From NCBI RefSeq assembly GCF_002086485.1, contig NZ_MVHF01000005.1, forward strand, positions 62,001 through 126,000: 64,000 nt of DNA. The letters run 5' to 3'. The notes beneath the pieces were generated by a model. That model searched no databases and had not been told where the DNA came from. It saw only the letters and a list, made by a program, of their open reading frames with translations. This DNA comes from Mycobacterium aquaticum (GTDB lineage: Bacteria > Actinomycetota > Actinomycetes > Mycobacteriales > Mycobacteriaceae). The translations under genes and the position numbers were made by a program. Each line of letters begins with the position of its first letter. Position 1 is the first letter of the stretch. Positions 47,106 through 58,255 of the stretch are shown piece by piece.

Positions 47106-48548
47106 ATGGACCAATCGACACCGACGTCTGCACAGCCGCGCACCATGGCCGAAAAGGTGTGGGCCGACCATGTTGTGGCCTCCCAGGAGGGGGAGCCCGA
47201 CCTGATCTACATCGACCTGCACCTCGTGCACGAGGTCACCAGTCCGCAGGCTTTCGACGGTCTCCGGATGGCCGGCCGGCCGGTCCGTCGGCCCGACTTG
47301 ACCATCGCCACCGAGGACCACAACGTCCCGACCATCGACATCGACAAGCCGATCGCTGATCCGGTCTCGCGCACCCAGGTCGAGACATTGCGGCGCAACT
47401 GTGAGGAATTCGGCATCCGGCTGCACCCGATGGGCGATGCCGAGCAGGGCATCGTGCACATCATCGGGCCCCAGTTGGGCCTCACCCAGCCGGGGATGAC
47501 GGTGGTGTGCGGCGACAGCCACACCTCCACCCACGGCGCGTTCGGTGCGATCGCGATGGGGATCGGCACCTCTGAGGTGGAACACGTGCTGGCGACGCAG
47601 ACCTTGCCGCTCAAGCCGTTCAAGACCATGGCGGTCAACGTGGACGGCGTGCTGCCGCCCGGCGTGAGCGCCAAGGACATCATTTTGGCGGTGATCGCCA
47701 AGATCGGCACCGGCGGTGGTCAGGGTCACGTCATCGAATACCGGGGCAGCGCCATCGAATCCCTGTCGATGGAAGGCCGGATGACGATCTGCAACATGAG
47801 CATCGAGGCGGGCGCGCGGGCCGGTATGGTCGCTCCCGACGAGACGACGTTCGAGTTCCTCAAGGGACGCCCGCACGCCCCGCAGGGTGCGGACTGGGAC
47901 GCCGCGGTGGCCGCGTGGAGTCAACTGCGTACCGACGAGGGTGCCGAATTCGACACCGAGATCTACCTGGACGCCGCGACGTTGAGCCCGTTCGTGACCT
48001 GGGGTACCAACCCCGGCCAGGGTGTGCCGCTGTCGGCGTCGGTGCCGGATCCGGAGCTGATCGGCGACGACGGCGAGCGTCAGGCCGCGGAAAAGGCTTT
48101 GGCCTATATGGATCTTCGCCCCGGTACGGCGATGCGGGACATCGCCGTGGACACCGTGTTCGTCGGCTCGTGCACCAACGGCCGCATCGAGGACCTGCGG
48201 GTGGTGGCCGACGTCCTGCGGGACCGCAAGGTCGCCGAAGGCGTCCGGATGCTCGTGGTGCCCGGCTCGATGCGGGTCCGCGCCCAGGCCGAATCCGAAG
48301 GACTGGACCAGGTATTCATCGCCGCCGGAGCCGAGTGGCGCCAGGCCGGCTGCTCGATGTGCCTGGGCATGAACCCCGATCAGCTCTCGCCGGGGCAGCG
48401 CTGCGCCTCGACGTCCAACCGGAATTTCGAGGGCCGCCAAGGCAAGGGCGGTCGGACCCATCTGGTGTCGCCGGCCGTCGCCGCCGCCACTGCCGTCCGC
48501 GGCACGCTGGCATCTCCCGCCGACCTGCCCGCCGCCACCACCCGCTAG
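47106..48548 (+). CDS. leuC: 3-isopropylmalate dehydratase large subunit
   Basis: A 480-residue [4Fe-4S] aconitase-family enzyme of leucine synthesis, working with LeuD. The cluster cysteines are visible: Cys356 in VGSCTNGR, and Cys416 and Cys419 in [33 protein letters not shown] and [20 protein letters not shown] are typical. The start is uncertain: ATG at 47106 best fits family length; the frame extends upstream to 47037, and an ATG at 47145 is also possible. It is followed after 11 bases by leuD. Confidence 0.95.
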   Translation: MDQSTPTSAQPRTMAEKVWADHVVASQEGEPDLIYIDLHLVHEVTSPQAFDGLRMAGRPVRRPDLTIATEDHNVPTIDIDKPIADPVSRTQVETLRRNCEEFGIRLHPMGDAEQGIVHIIGPQLGLTQPGMTVVCGDSHTSTHGAFGAIAMGIGTSEVEHVLATQTLPLKPFKTMAVNVDGVLPPGVSAKDIILAVIAKIGTGGGQGHVIEYRGSAIESLSMEGRMTICNMSIEAGARAGMVAPDETTFEFLKGRPHAPQGADWDAAVAAWSQLRTDEGAEFDTEIYLDAATLSPFVTWGTNPGQGVPLSASVPDPELIGDDGERQAAEKALAYMDLRPGTAMRDIAVDTVFVGSCTNGRIEDLRVVADVLRDRKVAEGVRMLVVPGSMRVRAQAESEGLDQVFIAAGAEWRQAGCSMCLGMNPDQLSPGQRCASTSNRNFEGRQGKGGRTHLVSPAVAAATAVRGTLASPADLPAATTR

Positions 48549-48559
48549 AGGAGTACACG

Positions 48560-49153
48560 ATGGAAGCCTTTCAGACCCACACCGGCATCGGCGTTCCGCT
48601 GCGGCGGTCCAATGTCGACACCGATCAGATCATTCCGGCCGTCTACCTGAAGCGGGTAACCCGAACGGGTTTCGAGGACGGGTTGTTCGCCGCCTGGCGT
48701 TCCGATCCGTCATTCATTTTGAATCTCGCGCCATTCGACAAAGGCTCGGTATTGGTGGCCGGGCCCGATTTCGGCACCGGATCGTCGCGCGAGCACGCCG
48801 TCTGGGCGCTGATGGACTACGGCTTCCGGGTGGTTATCTCATCCCGCTTCGCGGACATTTTCCGGGGCAATGCGGGCAAAGCCGGGCTATTGGCGGCGGA
48901 AGTTTCTCAGGATGACGTCGAGCTGCTCTGGAAGCTCATCGAGCAGCACCCGGGCTTGGAAATCACTGTGAATCTTCAAGATCGAAATATCACCGCGGGA
49001 ACGGTCGTGGTGCCGTTCAGGATTGACGATTACACCGCCTGGCGGCTGCTCGAAGGACTCGACGATATAGGCCTTACGCTGCGGAAACTCCCCGAGATCG
49101 AGGCCTATGAGCAGGGCAGACCGGCCTGGAAGCCGCGCACCCTGCAGGGCTGA
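48560..49153 (+). CDS. leuD: 3-isopropylmalate dehydratase small subunit
   Basis: A 197-residue small subunit completing the LeuCD active site. The family motifs are [20 protein letters not shown], then [27 protein letters not shown] and [16 protein letters not shown]. The ATG at 48560 has GAGGAG ahead of it, 11 bases after leuC stops, so the two form an operon. The isomerase needs both proteins to convert 2- into 3-isopropylmalate for LeuB. Confidence 0.96.
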   Translation: MEAFQTHTGIGVPLRRSNVDTDQIIPAVYLKRVTRTGFEDGLFAAWRSDPSFILNLAPFDKGSVLVAGPDFGTGSSREHAVWALMDYGFRVVISSRFADIFRGNAGKAGLLAAEVSQDDVELLWKLIEQHPGLEITVNLQDRNITAGTVVVPFRIDDYTAWRLLEGLDDIGLTLRKLPEIEAYEQGRPAWKPRTLQG

Positions 49154-49280
49154 TCACGGGCCTCGGCGACCCGAATTCGCCGCCCACCAAACCGGTTCTG
49201 CACCCTCCCGGCAGGAGTCCAAGGGGGGCAAGCGGATTGCCGGAATGTTCGCTAGCTACCCCCGAAATTGCGCGTGGCTC

Positions 49281-49340
49281 TTGGAAATCAGTGGTCACAG
49301 GGTTTACCGTGTCCACTAGTCGGTTCAAAGTGGACCACTG
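49281..49340 (+). promoter_or_regulatory. Putative hupB promoter with overlapping inverted repeats
   Basis: TTGGAA (49281-49286) and TACCGT (49305-49310) are 18 bases apart. GTCCACT (49311-49317) can pair with AGTGGAC (49329-49335), while CAGTGGTC (49289-49296) is complementary to GACCACTG (49333-49340). The two pairings share 49333-49335 and exclude each other. They may be DNA operators, since the first arm lies between the promoter boxes, or an RNA fold if transcription begins further upstream. Confidence 0.5.
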
Positions 49341-49356
49341 GTTTCGGAGGTTTTGG

Positions 49357-49974
49357 ATGAACAAAGCGGAGCTCATCGACGTACTCACAACCAAACTGGG
49401 CACCGATCGTCGGCAGGCTACCGCCGCGGTGGAGAACGTTGTCGACACCATCGTGCGCGCGGTGCACAAGGGCGAGAGCGTCACGATCACCGGCTTCGGC
49501 GTTTTCGAGCAGCGCCGCCGCGCAGCCCGTGTGGCGCGCAACCCGCGCACGGGTGAGACCGTGAAGGTCAAGCCCACCTCGGTGCCGGCATTCCGTCCCG
49601 GCGCGCAGTTCAAGGCGGTTGTCTCTGGCGCACAGCGTCTCCCGGCGGACGGCCCCGCGGTCAAGCGTGGCGTGACCGCAGGCCCGGCCAAGCGCACCGC
49701 AGCCAAGAAGGCCCCGGCCAAGCGGGCAGCCGTCGCCAAGAAGGCCCCGGCCAAGGCCGCTGCCACCAAGGCTCCGGCGAAGAAGGCCCCCGCCAAGAAG
49801 GCCGCGACCAAGGCTCCGGCCAAGAAGGCCGCGACCAAGGCTCCGGCCAAGAAGGCCGCGACCAAGGCTCCGGCCAAGAAGGCCGCCGCCAAGGCTCCGG
49901 CCAAGAAGGCCGCCGCCAAGGCTCCGGCCAAGAAGGCCGCGACCAAGGCTCCGGCTCGGAAGGGCCGCAAGTAG
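49357..49974 (+). CDS. hupB: HU-type nucleoid protein with long Lys/Ala/Pro tail
   Basis: A 205-residue mycobacterial HU. Residues 1-90 are the HU fold: [17 protein letters not shown] at the N-terminus, [20 protein letters not shown], and the DNA-binding arm with [18 protein letters not shown]. Residues about 100-205 are repeats of [12 protein letters not shown] and AATKA, like the eukaryotic histone H1 tail, and bind DNA more loosely. Length is within the range seen across mycobacteria, where the tail varies. A GGAGG ribosome-binding site is six bases before the ATG (49357). A clear terminator follows. Confidence 0.97.
   Translation: MNKAELIDVLTTKLGTDRRQATAAVENVVDTIVRAVHKGESVTITGFGVFEQRRRAARVARNPRTGETVKVKPTSVPAFRPGAQFKAVVSGAQRLPADGPAVKRGVTAGPAKRTAAKKAPAKRAAVAKKAPAKAAATKAPAKKAPAKKAATKAPAKKAATKAPAKKAATKAPAKKAAAKAPAKKAAAKAPAKKAATKAPARKGRK
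49810..49959 (+). repeat. 27-bp tandem repeats encoding the HupB tail
   Basis: Five in-frame 27-bp units (49810-49836, 49837-49863, 49864-49890, 49891-49917, 49918-49944) and a partial sixth each encode nine residues, KAPAKKAAT or KAPAKKAAA. Identity between units is almost complete, so copy number may vary between strains. Confidence 0.85.
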
Positions 49975-49985
49975 ATTCCCTGACA

Positions 49986-50027
49986 GGCACGCCGTGAGCC
50001 GCTACCGCGCTCACGGCGTGCCTTTCT
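49986..50027 (+). terminator. Intrinsic terminator of hupB
   Basis: GGCACGCCGTGAGC (49986-49999) pairs with GCTCACGGCGTGCC (50009-50022) around a 9-base loop and is followed by TTTCT. It lies between the convergent ends of hupB and mutT1. Confidence 0.88.
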
Positions 50028-50037
50028 GTGCGGGCTG

Positions 50038-50970
50038 TTACTTCTTCGTGGGCAGGGGACTGCCGAGGTGATCGGCGGCCACCAGTCGCCCGTCGACGAG
50101 CGACATCACCCAGGTGCTGCCCTTGCGGTTGCCGGTCGTCTCCGGGCGGACCTTGTCGCGTTCGCACCACCAGGCGATGAGATCGGGAATCACCTTGCCC
50201 TGCGTGCAGATCACCGGGGTGCCGGCGCGCGTGGCGATCTCGACGACCCGGCTGCGGGTCGCCTTGTGGTCACTCGCGTATGCCTCTTCGGTCAGCGCGG
50301 GCTCGTTGTGAATGTCCACCGCGAGTTCCTGAGCGAGCGGCTCGATGGTCTGATGGCACCGCACCCGGTCGGCGGCGTAGAGCGTGCTGGCGCCGAATGA
50401 CAGCAGCTGGCCTACCAACGACTCGGCCTGGGCCCGGCCGTGTTTGTCCAACGGACGCGCCCGGTCGTCGCCCTTGTAGCGCGACCGGCTGCCCGCCGTG
50501 GCGTGCCGCACGATCAACACGGTCTTGGTGTCAGGCGGGTATTTGACGAAGCGCCGCAACACTTTTCGATCGTACGGGTACCGCAGCTGATCCATCGCCG
50601 CCTCGACGGGCAGCCAGATCAGCTTGTCCACTTCGGCGTTGGGGGCGAAGTCTCCGCCGGTCGCCTCGGCCGCCCAATACCAGACCCGTTTGGTGCCCGG
50701 CGGGATCGGGTATGAGACCGAACCGAGCCTGCGGCCGAGCAGCGCGGCGTGGCCCGTCTCCTCGTAGATCTCGCGCACCGCGGTCACCGGTTCGGTTTCG
50801 CCGGGGTCGACTTTGCCCTTGGGCAGCGACCAATCGTCGTAGCGTGGCCGGTGGATCAGAGCGACCTCTACAGCGGCGCTGTCGTTGGTCACATTGCCGT
50901 TGCGGCGCCAGAGCACCGCACCGGCGGCGGGCACGACCTTCTTACCGGTGGTCGTGTTGTTGTTCGACAC
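50038..50970 (-). CDS. mutT1: MutT1: Nudix hydrolase fused to a histidine phosphatase domain
   Basis: A 310-residue two-domain enzyme. The N-terminal Nudix domain contains the box [20 protein letters not shown], with TG following; it degrades oxidised nucleotides such as 8-oxo-(d)GTP. The C-terminal domain (about 150-310) is a phosphoglycerate-mutase-like histidine phosphatase with LIVRHATAG. The fusion is as known for mycobacterial MutT1. The GTG start has GGAG seven bases upstream. It is downstream of ppk, in the same direction, so the two may be cotranscribed, with 55 bases between them. Confidence 0.95.
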   Translation of the reverse strand: MSNNNTTTGKKVVPAAGAVLWRRNGNVTNDSAAVEVALIHRPRYDDWSLPKGKVDPGETEPVTAVREIYEETGHAALLGRRLGSVSYPIPPGTKRVWYWAAEATGGDFAPNAEVDKLIWLPVEAAMDQLRYPYDRKVLRRFVKYPPDTKTVLIVRHATAGSRSRYKGDDRARPLDKHGRAQAESLVGQLLSFGASTLYAADRVRCHQTIEPLAQELAVDIHNEPALTEEAYASDHKATRSRVVEIATRAGTPVICTQGKVIPDLIAWWCERDKVRPETTGNRKGSTWVMSLVDGRLVAADHLGSPLPTKK

Positions 50971-51025
50971 CTCAACTCCTGCAGGTCATTCTCCGGCGCC
51001 GCTGCTGGCCCGTGCTCCGACCCGA

Positions 51026-53236
51026 TCAGCGCTGCCGGTGACGTTCCATCAGCGACACCTGGTGGTCGCGAACCGTCTGGCCTTCCTGCGGCAGCGCCGT
51101 CCAATGGCCGTCGTGCTGCAGTTGCCAGCACCGGGTGGCGGGGTCCATGGCTGATTCGAATACGTCGTTCAGTTGCGCGGTGAGCCGCGGGTCCTTCACC
51201 TGAGCCATCACCTCGACACGCCGGTCGAGATTACGATGCATCATGTCGGCGCTGCCGATCCAGAACTCGTCGATGGCGCGGAAGTGAATAATCCGCGAGT
51301 GTTCCAGGAAGCGGCCGAGGATCGACCGCACCGTGATGTTCTCCGAATAACCGGCGCCGTCTGGCCGTAGCGCGCAGATGCCGCGCACCACGATCTCGAC
51401 GGGGACGCCGGCCTGCGATGCGCGGTACAACGCGTCGATCACCTGCTCGTCGACCAATGCATTGGCCTTCATGCGAATTCCGGAAGGCGCACCGTCCAGG
51501 TGAGCCGCGATCTCGCGGTCGATCCGCTCGATGATGCCCTTGCGCACGCCGCGCGGAGCCACCAACAGGTTGCGGTACGAATCCTTGCGGGAGTAGCCGG
51601 TCAGCGAGTTGAACAGATCCGTCAGGTCGGCGCCGATGTCGGGGTCGGCCGTCAACAGGCCCACATCCTCATACAGGCGAGCGGTTTTGGGGTTGTAGTT
51701 GCCGGTGCCGATATGGCAGTAGCGGCGAATGGTCGAGCCTTCCCGGCGCACCACCAGGCAGGTCTTGCAGTGCGTCTTGAGTCCGATGAGGCCGTAGACC
51801 ACATGCACGCCCGCCTGTTCCAGTGCGCGCGCCCACTTGATGTTGGCCTGCTCGTCGAACCGGGCCTTGATCTCCACCAGCGCGACGACCTGTTTGCCCG
51901 CCTCGGCCGCGTCGATGAGTGCGTTGACGATCGGCGAGTCGCCCGACGTGCGGTACAGCGTCTGCTTGATGGCCAGCACATTCGGATCGGCGGCGGCCTG
52001 TTCGATGAAGCGCTGCACGGTCGTTGAGAACGAGTCGTACGGATGGTGGACCAGGACATCGCCGTCGCGCAGCGTCGAGAAGATACTCTTGGGCGTCTCT
52101 CGCTCGCCGAAAGCCGGTGGCGTCGCAGGCACGAACGGCGGGTCCTTGAGATCGGGACGGTCGACACCGTAGATCTGCCACATGGTCGACATGTCGAGCA
52201 GTCCCGGCACCTGGATCACGTCGCCCGGATCGACGTCGAGCTCACGCAACAACAGCTCCAGCATGTTGTCTGTCATGTCGTCGGCAACCTCGAGACGGAC
52301 CGGCTTGCCGAAGCGACGGCGGGCCAATTCGCGTTCCAGCGCCTGCAGCAGATCCTCGTCGCGGTCTTCTTCGACCTCGAAGTCCGCGTTGCGGGTGATC
52401 CGGAAGGCATGGTGCTCCACGACTTCCAGGCCCGGGAACAACACCGGGAGGAATGCGGCGATGAGCGCCTCCATCGGCAGGAACCGCACCACCTGCGGCG
52501 CGTCGGCAGGCGGGGGCAGTTGCACGAAGCGGTCGACGTTGTCGGGCACCTTGATTCGGGCGAAGTGCTGACCGCCGTCGTCGGGATGGCGGACGGTGAT
52601 CGCCAGGTTGAGGCTCAGCCCGCTGACGAACGGGAAGGGGTGCGCGGGATCCACCGCGAGCGGCGTCAGGACCGGGAACACCTGCTCGTGGAAGTAGGTG
52701 GAGAGCTTGTCGCGTTCGGCCGCGGTGAGTTCGGCCCACGTGACGATGACGACGCCTTCTTCGGCGAGCTGCGGGCGAACCGAGTTGAGGAAGACCGCGG
52801 CGTGCCTGCTGGCGATCTGCTGGGTGCGCTCGTTGATCCGGCGCAGCTGCTCGCGCGGGGACAACCCGTCGGCCGACCGCACCGACAATCCCATCTCGTC
52901 ACGGCGTTTCAGACCGGCGACCCGGACCATGTAGAACTCATCGAGGTTCGACGCGAAGATGGCGAGGAACTTCAAACGTTCCAGCAGGGGCAGCGATTGG
53001 TCGGCCGCCAGCGCGAGCACGCGGGCGTTGAAGTCCAGCCAGCTCAGCTCGCGGTTGAGATAACGGTCCTCGGGCAGCGCGTTGTCGACGGCGGGGGAGG
53101 TGGCCGCCGGGGGCGCCTCGGGTGTCGAGTCGGCACCGGCTGACGGTTCCGACCCGTTCGAGGTGTCGCCGCGATCGGTGTCGTCGGCCCGTACGGTCGG
53201 CTCGGCTTCGGTGGCTTCGCTCACCTGTCCGATCAT
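51026..53236 (-). CDS. ppk: Polyphosphate kinase 1
   Basis: A 736-residue membrane-associated enzyme polymerising the gamma-phosphate of ATP into polyphosphate. The order is an N-terminal Ser/Thr/Glu-rich extension (about 50 residues), the N domain beginning with [17 protein letters not shown], the head domain, and C1 and C2 domains. The phosphorylated His lies in [20 protein letters not shown], and [15 protein letters not shown] and [15 protein letters not shown] are family marks. The start could be a few codons later. Polyphosphate affects mycobacterial stress signalling and antibiotic tolerance. The upstream neighbour is fbiD, 31 bases away. Confidence 0.96.
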   Translation of the reverse strand: MIGQVSEATEAEPTVRADDTDRGDTSNGSEPSAGADSTPEAPPAATSPAVDNALPEDRYLNRELSWLDFNARVLALAADQSLPLLERLKFLAIFASNLDEFYMVRVAGLKRRDEMGLSVRSADGLSPREQLRRINERTQQIASRHAAVFLNSVRPQLAEEGVVIVTWAELTAAERDKLSTYFHEQVFPVLTPLAVDPAHPFPFVSGLSLNLAITVRHPDDGGQHFARIKVPDNVDRFVQLPPPADAPQVVRFLPMEALIAAFLPVLFPGLEVVEHHAFRITRNADFEVEEDRDEDLLQALERELARRRFGKPVRLEVADDMTDNMLELLLRELDVDPGDVIQVPGLLDMSTMWQIYGVDRPDLKDPPFVPATPPAFGERETPKSIFSTLRDGDVLVHHPYDSFSTTVQRFIEQAAADPNVLAIKQTLYRTSGDSPIVNALIDAAEAGKQVVALVEIKARFDEQANIKWARALEQAGVHVVYGLIGLKTHCKTCLVVRREGSTIRRYCHIGTGNYNPKTARLYEDVGLLTADPDIGADLTDLFNSLTGYSRKDSYRNLLVAPRGVRKGIIERIDREIAAHLDGAPSGIRMKANALVDEQVIDALYRASQAGVPVEIVVRGICALRPDGAGYSENITVRSILGRFLEHSRIIHFRAIDEFWIGSADMMHRNLDRRVEVMAQVKDPRLTAQLNDVFESAMDPATRCWQLQHDGHWTALPQEGQTVRDHQVSLMERHRQR

Positions 53237-53267
53237 TCCCTATCGGCCAGCCGTCCGGCTACCCGCG

Positions 53268-54985
<1,718 letters not shown>

Positions 54986-54987
54986 AG

Positions 54988-56094
54988 ATGATCGAAGGCA
55001 CCTACGGCGATTCCACCCGCAGCGTCAAAGCCGTTGGGTCCGAATCGATCCCGGGCGTACCGGTGGCGCCGATGCCCGTTCCGGCGTCGACCTACCACCT
55101 GTCGCCCGACGAGACCGAGCCGTTGGACAGCTATGGGCGCAGTTCCAATCCGTCCTGGCGGCAACTGGAAACGGCGCTGGCCGAACTGGAAGGAGCGTCC
55201 GCGGCGCTGACTTTCGGGTCCGGTATGGCGGCCATCACTTCGGTGCTTCGGGTCCTGGCCAAGCCGGGTTCGACGCTCGTCGTGCCCGCTGACGGCTACT
55301 ACCAGGTTCGCCGGTACGCATCGGAATATCTTGCCCCGCAAGGAGTTACCGTCATCGAAGCCGATGCGGGCGAGATCTGCCAAGCCGCCGCGAAGGCGGA
55401 TGTGGTGCTGGCCGAGACACCGGCCAATCCCGCGCTGGACGTCGTCGATCTGCACCGGCTGGCGCTGACCTGCCGGGGCCGCGGCGCCACGCTCGTCGTC
55501 GACAACACCACCGCGACCCCGCTGGGCCAGCAACCGTTGTCGCTGGGCGCGGACCTGGTCGTCGCCAGCGCCACCAAATCACTGTCCGGCCACAGCGATC
55601 TCATCGCCGGGTACGTCGCGGGCAGCCAGCCCGAGCTGATGGCCGCGGTGGAACGCGACCGGCTACTGGCCGGGCCGATCCTGGGAGCGTTCGAGGCCTG
55701 GCTGGTGCTGCGCAGCCTGGGCAGCGCCGGGCTGCGCTTCGAGCGGCAGTGCCAGAACGCGCAAGCGCTCGCGGTGATGCTGCGCAACCACCCGAGCGTG
55801 CGATCGGTGCGCTACCCGGGGCTGCCCGACGACCCCTCGCACGATCTGGCTGCCGCGCAGATGCAGCGCTTCGGGGGCCTGGTGTCGATCGAACTGGCCG
55901 ACGCCGCGGCGGTGCATGCGCTGGTCGAGCGCAGCGCACTGCTGATCGCCTCGACCAGTTTCGGCGGGATCCACACCTCGGTGGACCGGCGTGCCCGCTG
56001 GGGAGATCCGGTGCCGGCCGGGTTCGCCCGGATATCGGCAGGCATCGAGGACACCGACGACCTGATCGCCGACGTCAGTCAGGCCCTGCGGTAG
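54988..56094 (+). CDS. PLP-dependent trans-sulfuration enzyme (cystathionine gamma-lyase-like)
   Basis: A 368-residue Cys/Met-metabolism enzyme. PLP is bound by Lys197 in VASATKSLSGHSD; PASTYHLSPDE, YGRSSNPSWRQLE and GGLVSIELAD are family segments. It is likely to split cystathionine or make it, but the family contains gamma-synthases, beta-lyases and methionine gamma-lyases, and I cannot tell which. It follows gpsA by two bases, with a weak ribosome-binding site inside the gpsA end. I recall no such gene at this place in M. tuberculosis, so it may be a lineage gain or loss. Confidence 0.85.
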   Translation: MIEGTYGDSTRSVKAVGSESIPGVPVAPMPVPASTYHLSPDETEPLDSYGRSSNPSWRQLETALAELEGASAALTFGSGMAAITSVLRVLAKPGSTLVVPADGYYQVRRYASEYLAPQGVTVIEADAGEICQAAAKADVVLAETPANPALDVVDLHRLALTCRGRGATLVVDNTTATPLGQQPLSLGADLVVASATKSLSGHSDLIAGYVAGSQPELMAAVERDRLLAGPILGAFEAWLVLRSLGSAGLRFERQCQNAQALAVMLRNHPSVRSVRYPGLPDDPSHDLAAAQMQRFGGLVSIELADAAAVHALVERSALLIASTSFGGIHTSVDRRARWGDPVPAGFARISAGIEDTDDLIADVSQALR

Positions 56095-56156
56095 AAACCG
56101 CAGGTCAGGACGCGCTGAGGTTTGAGGTCTGCCCAGGGCGGTAGCCTCTCTAGGTT

Positions 56157-57278
56157 GTGACTGTCCGCAATCAGCCCGGATCCCGGATCCGCGTCGCCGT
56201 CGTGTACGGCGGACGCAGCTCCGAACATGCGATTTCCTGCGTCTCGGCGGGCAGTATCCTGCGCAACCTCGACCCGGAGCGGTTCGAGGTGGTCGCCGTC
56301 GGAATCACGCCCGAGGGCTCCTGGATGCTCACCGACGGCAGGCCGGAGACCCTGGCGATCACCGACGGTCAGCTGCCCGGCGTCACCGACACGTCCGGCA
56401 CCGCGCTGGCGCTGCCGGCCGACCCCCGGCACAGCGGCCAGCTGCTGTCGCTGGGTTCCGGGCCCGGACAGGTCCTGGCGTCCGTCGACGTCGTGTTCCC
56501 CGTGCTGCACGGGCCCTACGGCGAGGACGGCACCATCCAGGGCCTTCTCGAGCTGGCCGGCGTGCCGTATGTCGGCTCCGGGGTGTTCTCCAGTGCCGCC
56601 GGTATGGACAAGGAATTCACCAAGAAGCTGCTGGCGGCCGAGGGCCTGCCCATCGGCGACCACGTCGTGCTGCGGCCCAAGGACGCCACCCTCGATCTCG
56701 AGGAGCGCGAGCGGCTGGGGCTGCCGGTGTTCGTCAAGCCCTCCCGCGGCGGATCGTCGATCGGGGTGAGCCGTGTGACGGCGTGGGACGAACTGCCCGC
56801 CGCCATCGAGCTGGCCCGCCGCCATGACCCGAAGGTCATCGTCGAAGCCGCGATCCCCGGCCGCGAGCTGGAATGCGGCGTGCTCGAATTCCCCGACGGC
56901 TCAGTCGAAGCCAGCACCGTGGGAGAGATCCGGGTGGCCGGCGTGCGGGGTCGCGAGGACGGCTTCTACGACTTCGCCACCAAATATCTGGTCGATGCCG
57001 CCGAGCTGGACGTACCCGCCAAGATCGACGACGACACCGCCGAGGAGATCCGTAGCCTCGCGGTGCGTGCATTCACCGCGCTCGACGGCCAAGGTCTGGC
57101 CCGTGTCGACTTCTTCCTCACCGACGACGGTCCGGTGATCAACGAGATCAACACCATGCCCGGGTTCACCACCATCTCGATGTTCCCGCGCATGTGGGCG
57201 GCCAGCGGCGTCGACTATCCGACCCTGCTCGCGGCAATGGTCGATACGGCGCTCGCCCGCGGCACTGGCCTGCGCTGA
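56157..57278 (+). CDS. ddlA: D-alanine--D-alanine ligase
   Basis: A 373-residue ATP-grasp ligase making D-Ala-D-Ala for peptidoglycan, the target of D-cycloserine. The start region is [59 protein letters not shown], and near the C-terminus [19 protein letters not shown] hold the ATP, metal and substrate residues. The GTG start has no ribosome-binding site; TAGCCT (56142-56147) nine bases upstream may be its -10 box. It is convergent with the DUF3515 gene, 32 bases away. Confidence 0.96.
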   Translation: MTVRNQPGSRIRVAVVYGGRSSEHAISCVSAGSILRNLDPERFEVVAVGITPEGSWMLTDGRPETLAITDGQLPGVTDTSGTALALPADPRHSGQLLSLGSGPGQVLASVDVVFPVLHGPYGEDGTIQGLLELAGVPYVGSGVFSSAAGMDKEFTKKLLAAEGLPIGDHVVLRPKDATLDLEERERLGLPVFVKPSRGGSSIGVSRVTAWDELPAAIELARRHDPKVIVEAAIPGRELECGVLEFPDGSVEASTVGEIRVAGVRGREDGFYDFATKYLVDAAELDVPAKIDDDTAEEIRSLAVRAFTALDGQGLARVDFFLTDDGPVINEINTMPGFTTISMFPRMWAASGVDYPTLLAAMVDTALARGTGLR

Positions 57279-57310
57279 CGTTCAGCGCACGCGAGGAGCA
57301 CATTCAGTTC

Positions 57311-57895
57311 TCAGCGCGCCGGAGCCGGATCCAGCGGGCGGGCAGACATGGTGCGGGTGATCTGCGCCGAGATCAGCTGAATGGGTGTTGGCCCGGACCC
57401 TGCTGGCAGCGTCAGCGCGACGTAGACGGGCCGGTCGACGGCGTACCAGGTGCTCCGCGCCTGGTCGGGCGTGCCGGCGGGCGCTGCGCCCGGCGCCGCT
57501 CCCTCGTCGGCCACCCGAAACCACTGCACATCGTCGACCAGCTGCAGGGGCGTGCCCACGACGAAATCGGCGGGGCGTTCCAGGCCGCAGCGCAGGATGA
57601 CCGGTTCGGTACCGGATTCGCCCTGCCACGCCGCGGTCCCCGGCGGGGTGGGCTCGACCGTGGGCGCGCGCAGGAAATCGCCCAGCTGCTCAGGCAGGCC
57701 GTTGAGCAGGGCGCTGCATTCAGGGCTTTGCGCCTGCGGGGCCGGAACCGAGGAGATGGCCACCGGCGGGTGGTCCGGGGACTGCTGGCGCGCCGCCGCG
57801 ATGCCCAGCACGGTGATCAACACCGACACCGCCACCACAACCGCCGCTATGAGCAGCGCGCGGGGTGGGCCGTCGGAGGTGTGCGGGTCGGTCAC
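57311..57895 (-). CDS. DUF3515 membrane-anchored protein
   Basis: A 194-residue protein with one N-terminal helix (about 13-34, LLIAAVVVAVSVLITVLGIA) and an outer-face domain. The family segments are CSALLNGLPEQLGDFLRAP, PVILRCGLERP and GTPLQLVDDVQWFRV; two cysteines in these may form a disulfide. The GTG at 57895 is chosen because it directly precedes the membrane segment. From memory it corresponds to Rv2980. Function is unknown. The upstream gene ends 10 bases before its start, so they form a minus-strand operon. Confidence 0.85.
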   Translation of the reverse strand: MTDPHTSDGPPRALLIAAVVVAVSVLITVLGIAAARQQSPDHPPVAISSVPAPQAQSPECSALLNGLPEQLGDFLRAPTVEPTPPGTAAWQGESGTEPVILRCGLERPADFVVGTPLQLVDDVQWFRVADEGAAPGAAPAGTPDQARSTWYAVDRPVYVALTLPAGSGPTPIQLISAQITRTMSARPLDPAPAR

Positions 57896-57905
57896 GCCGC
57901 CAACT

Positions 57906-58148
57906 CTATGGCTGAGCTCCGTTGGCGATCGGGCAGGTGAGCGTCCGGGTGATCCCGGTGACCTGCTGCACACTCGGGACCACGTCGGACTGCAGGACCG
58001 CCAGCGTGTCGGCGCCGACGCGCAAGACCACGTCGTAGGGGCCGGTGACATACTCCGCCGACAGCACACCGGGCAGGACCGCCAGTGCCTTGGCGACGAC
58101 CTCGGCGCGGCCCACCTCGGTCTGGATCAGCATGTAAGCCTCCACCAC
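57906..58148 (-). CDS. Stand-alone Lrp/AsnC ligand-binding (RAM) domain protein
   Basis: An 80-residue protein consisting only of the RAM domain of Lrp/AsnC regulators, without a helix-turn-helix. The sequence runs AYMLIQTEVGRAEVVAKALA, then VLSAEYVTGPYDVVLRVGA and ITRTLTCPIA. Such proteins can bind amino acids and form ring-like oligomers, or modulate full-length Lrp proteins. The GTG start has a GGAGGAG box seven bases upstream. It is the first gene of a two-gene operon with DUF3515 and divergent from thiL. Target unknown. Confidence 0.9.
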   Translation of the reverse strand: MVEAYMLIQTEVGRAEVVAKALAVLPGVLSAEYVTGPYDVVLRVGADTLAVLQSDVVPSVQQVTGITRTLTCPIANGAQP

Positions 58149-58255
58149 CTGCTCTCTCCTCCGTGTCGCTGCATAGACTCACTCGCCGCAGACAAACAAA
58201 CTACCGCAGGTCCGCCCGGTGTTCAGAGCACGGCCGCGACCGGTAGGAGGGGGCT

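Noticed and set aside
49801..49960. Regular repeats considered as a CRISPR array
   Set aside because: The units are contiguous, in frame and encode the HupB tail; there are no unique spacers.
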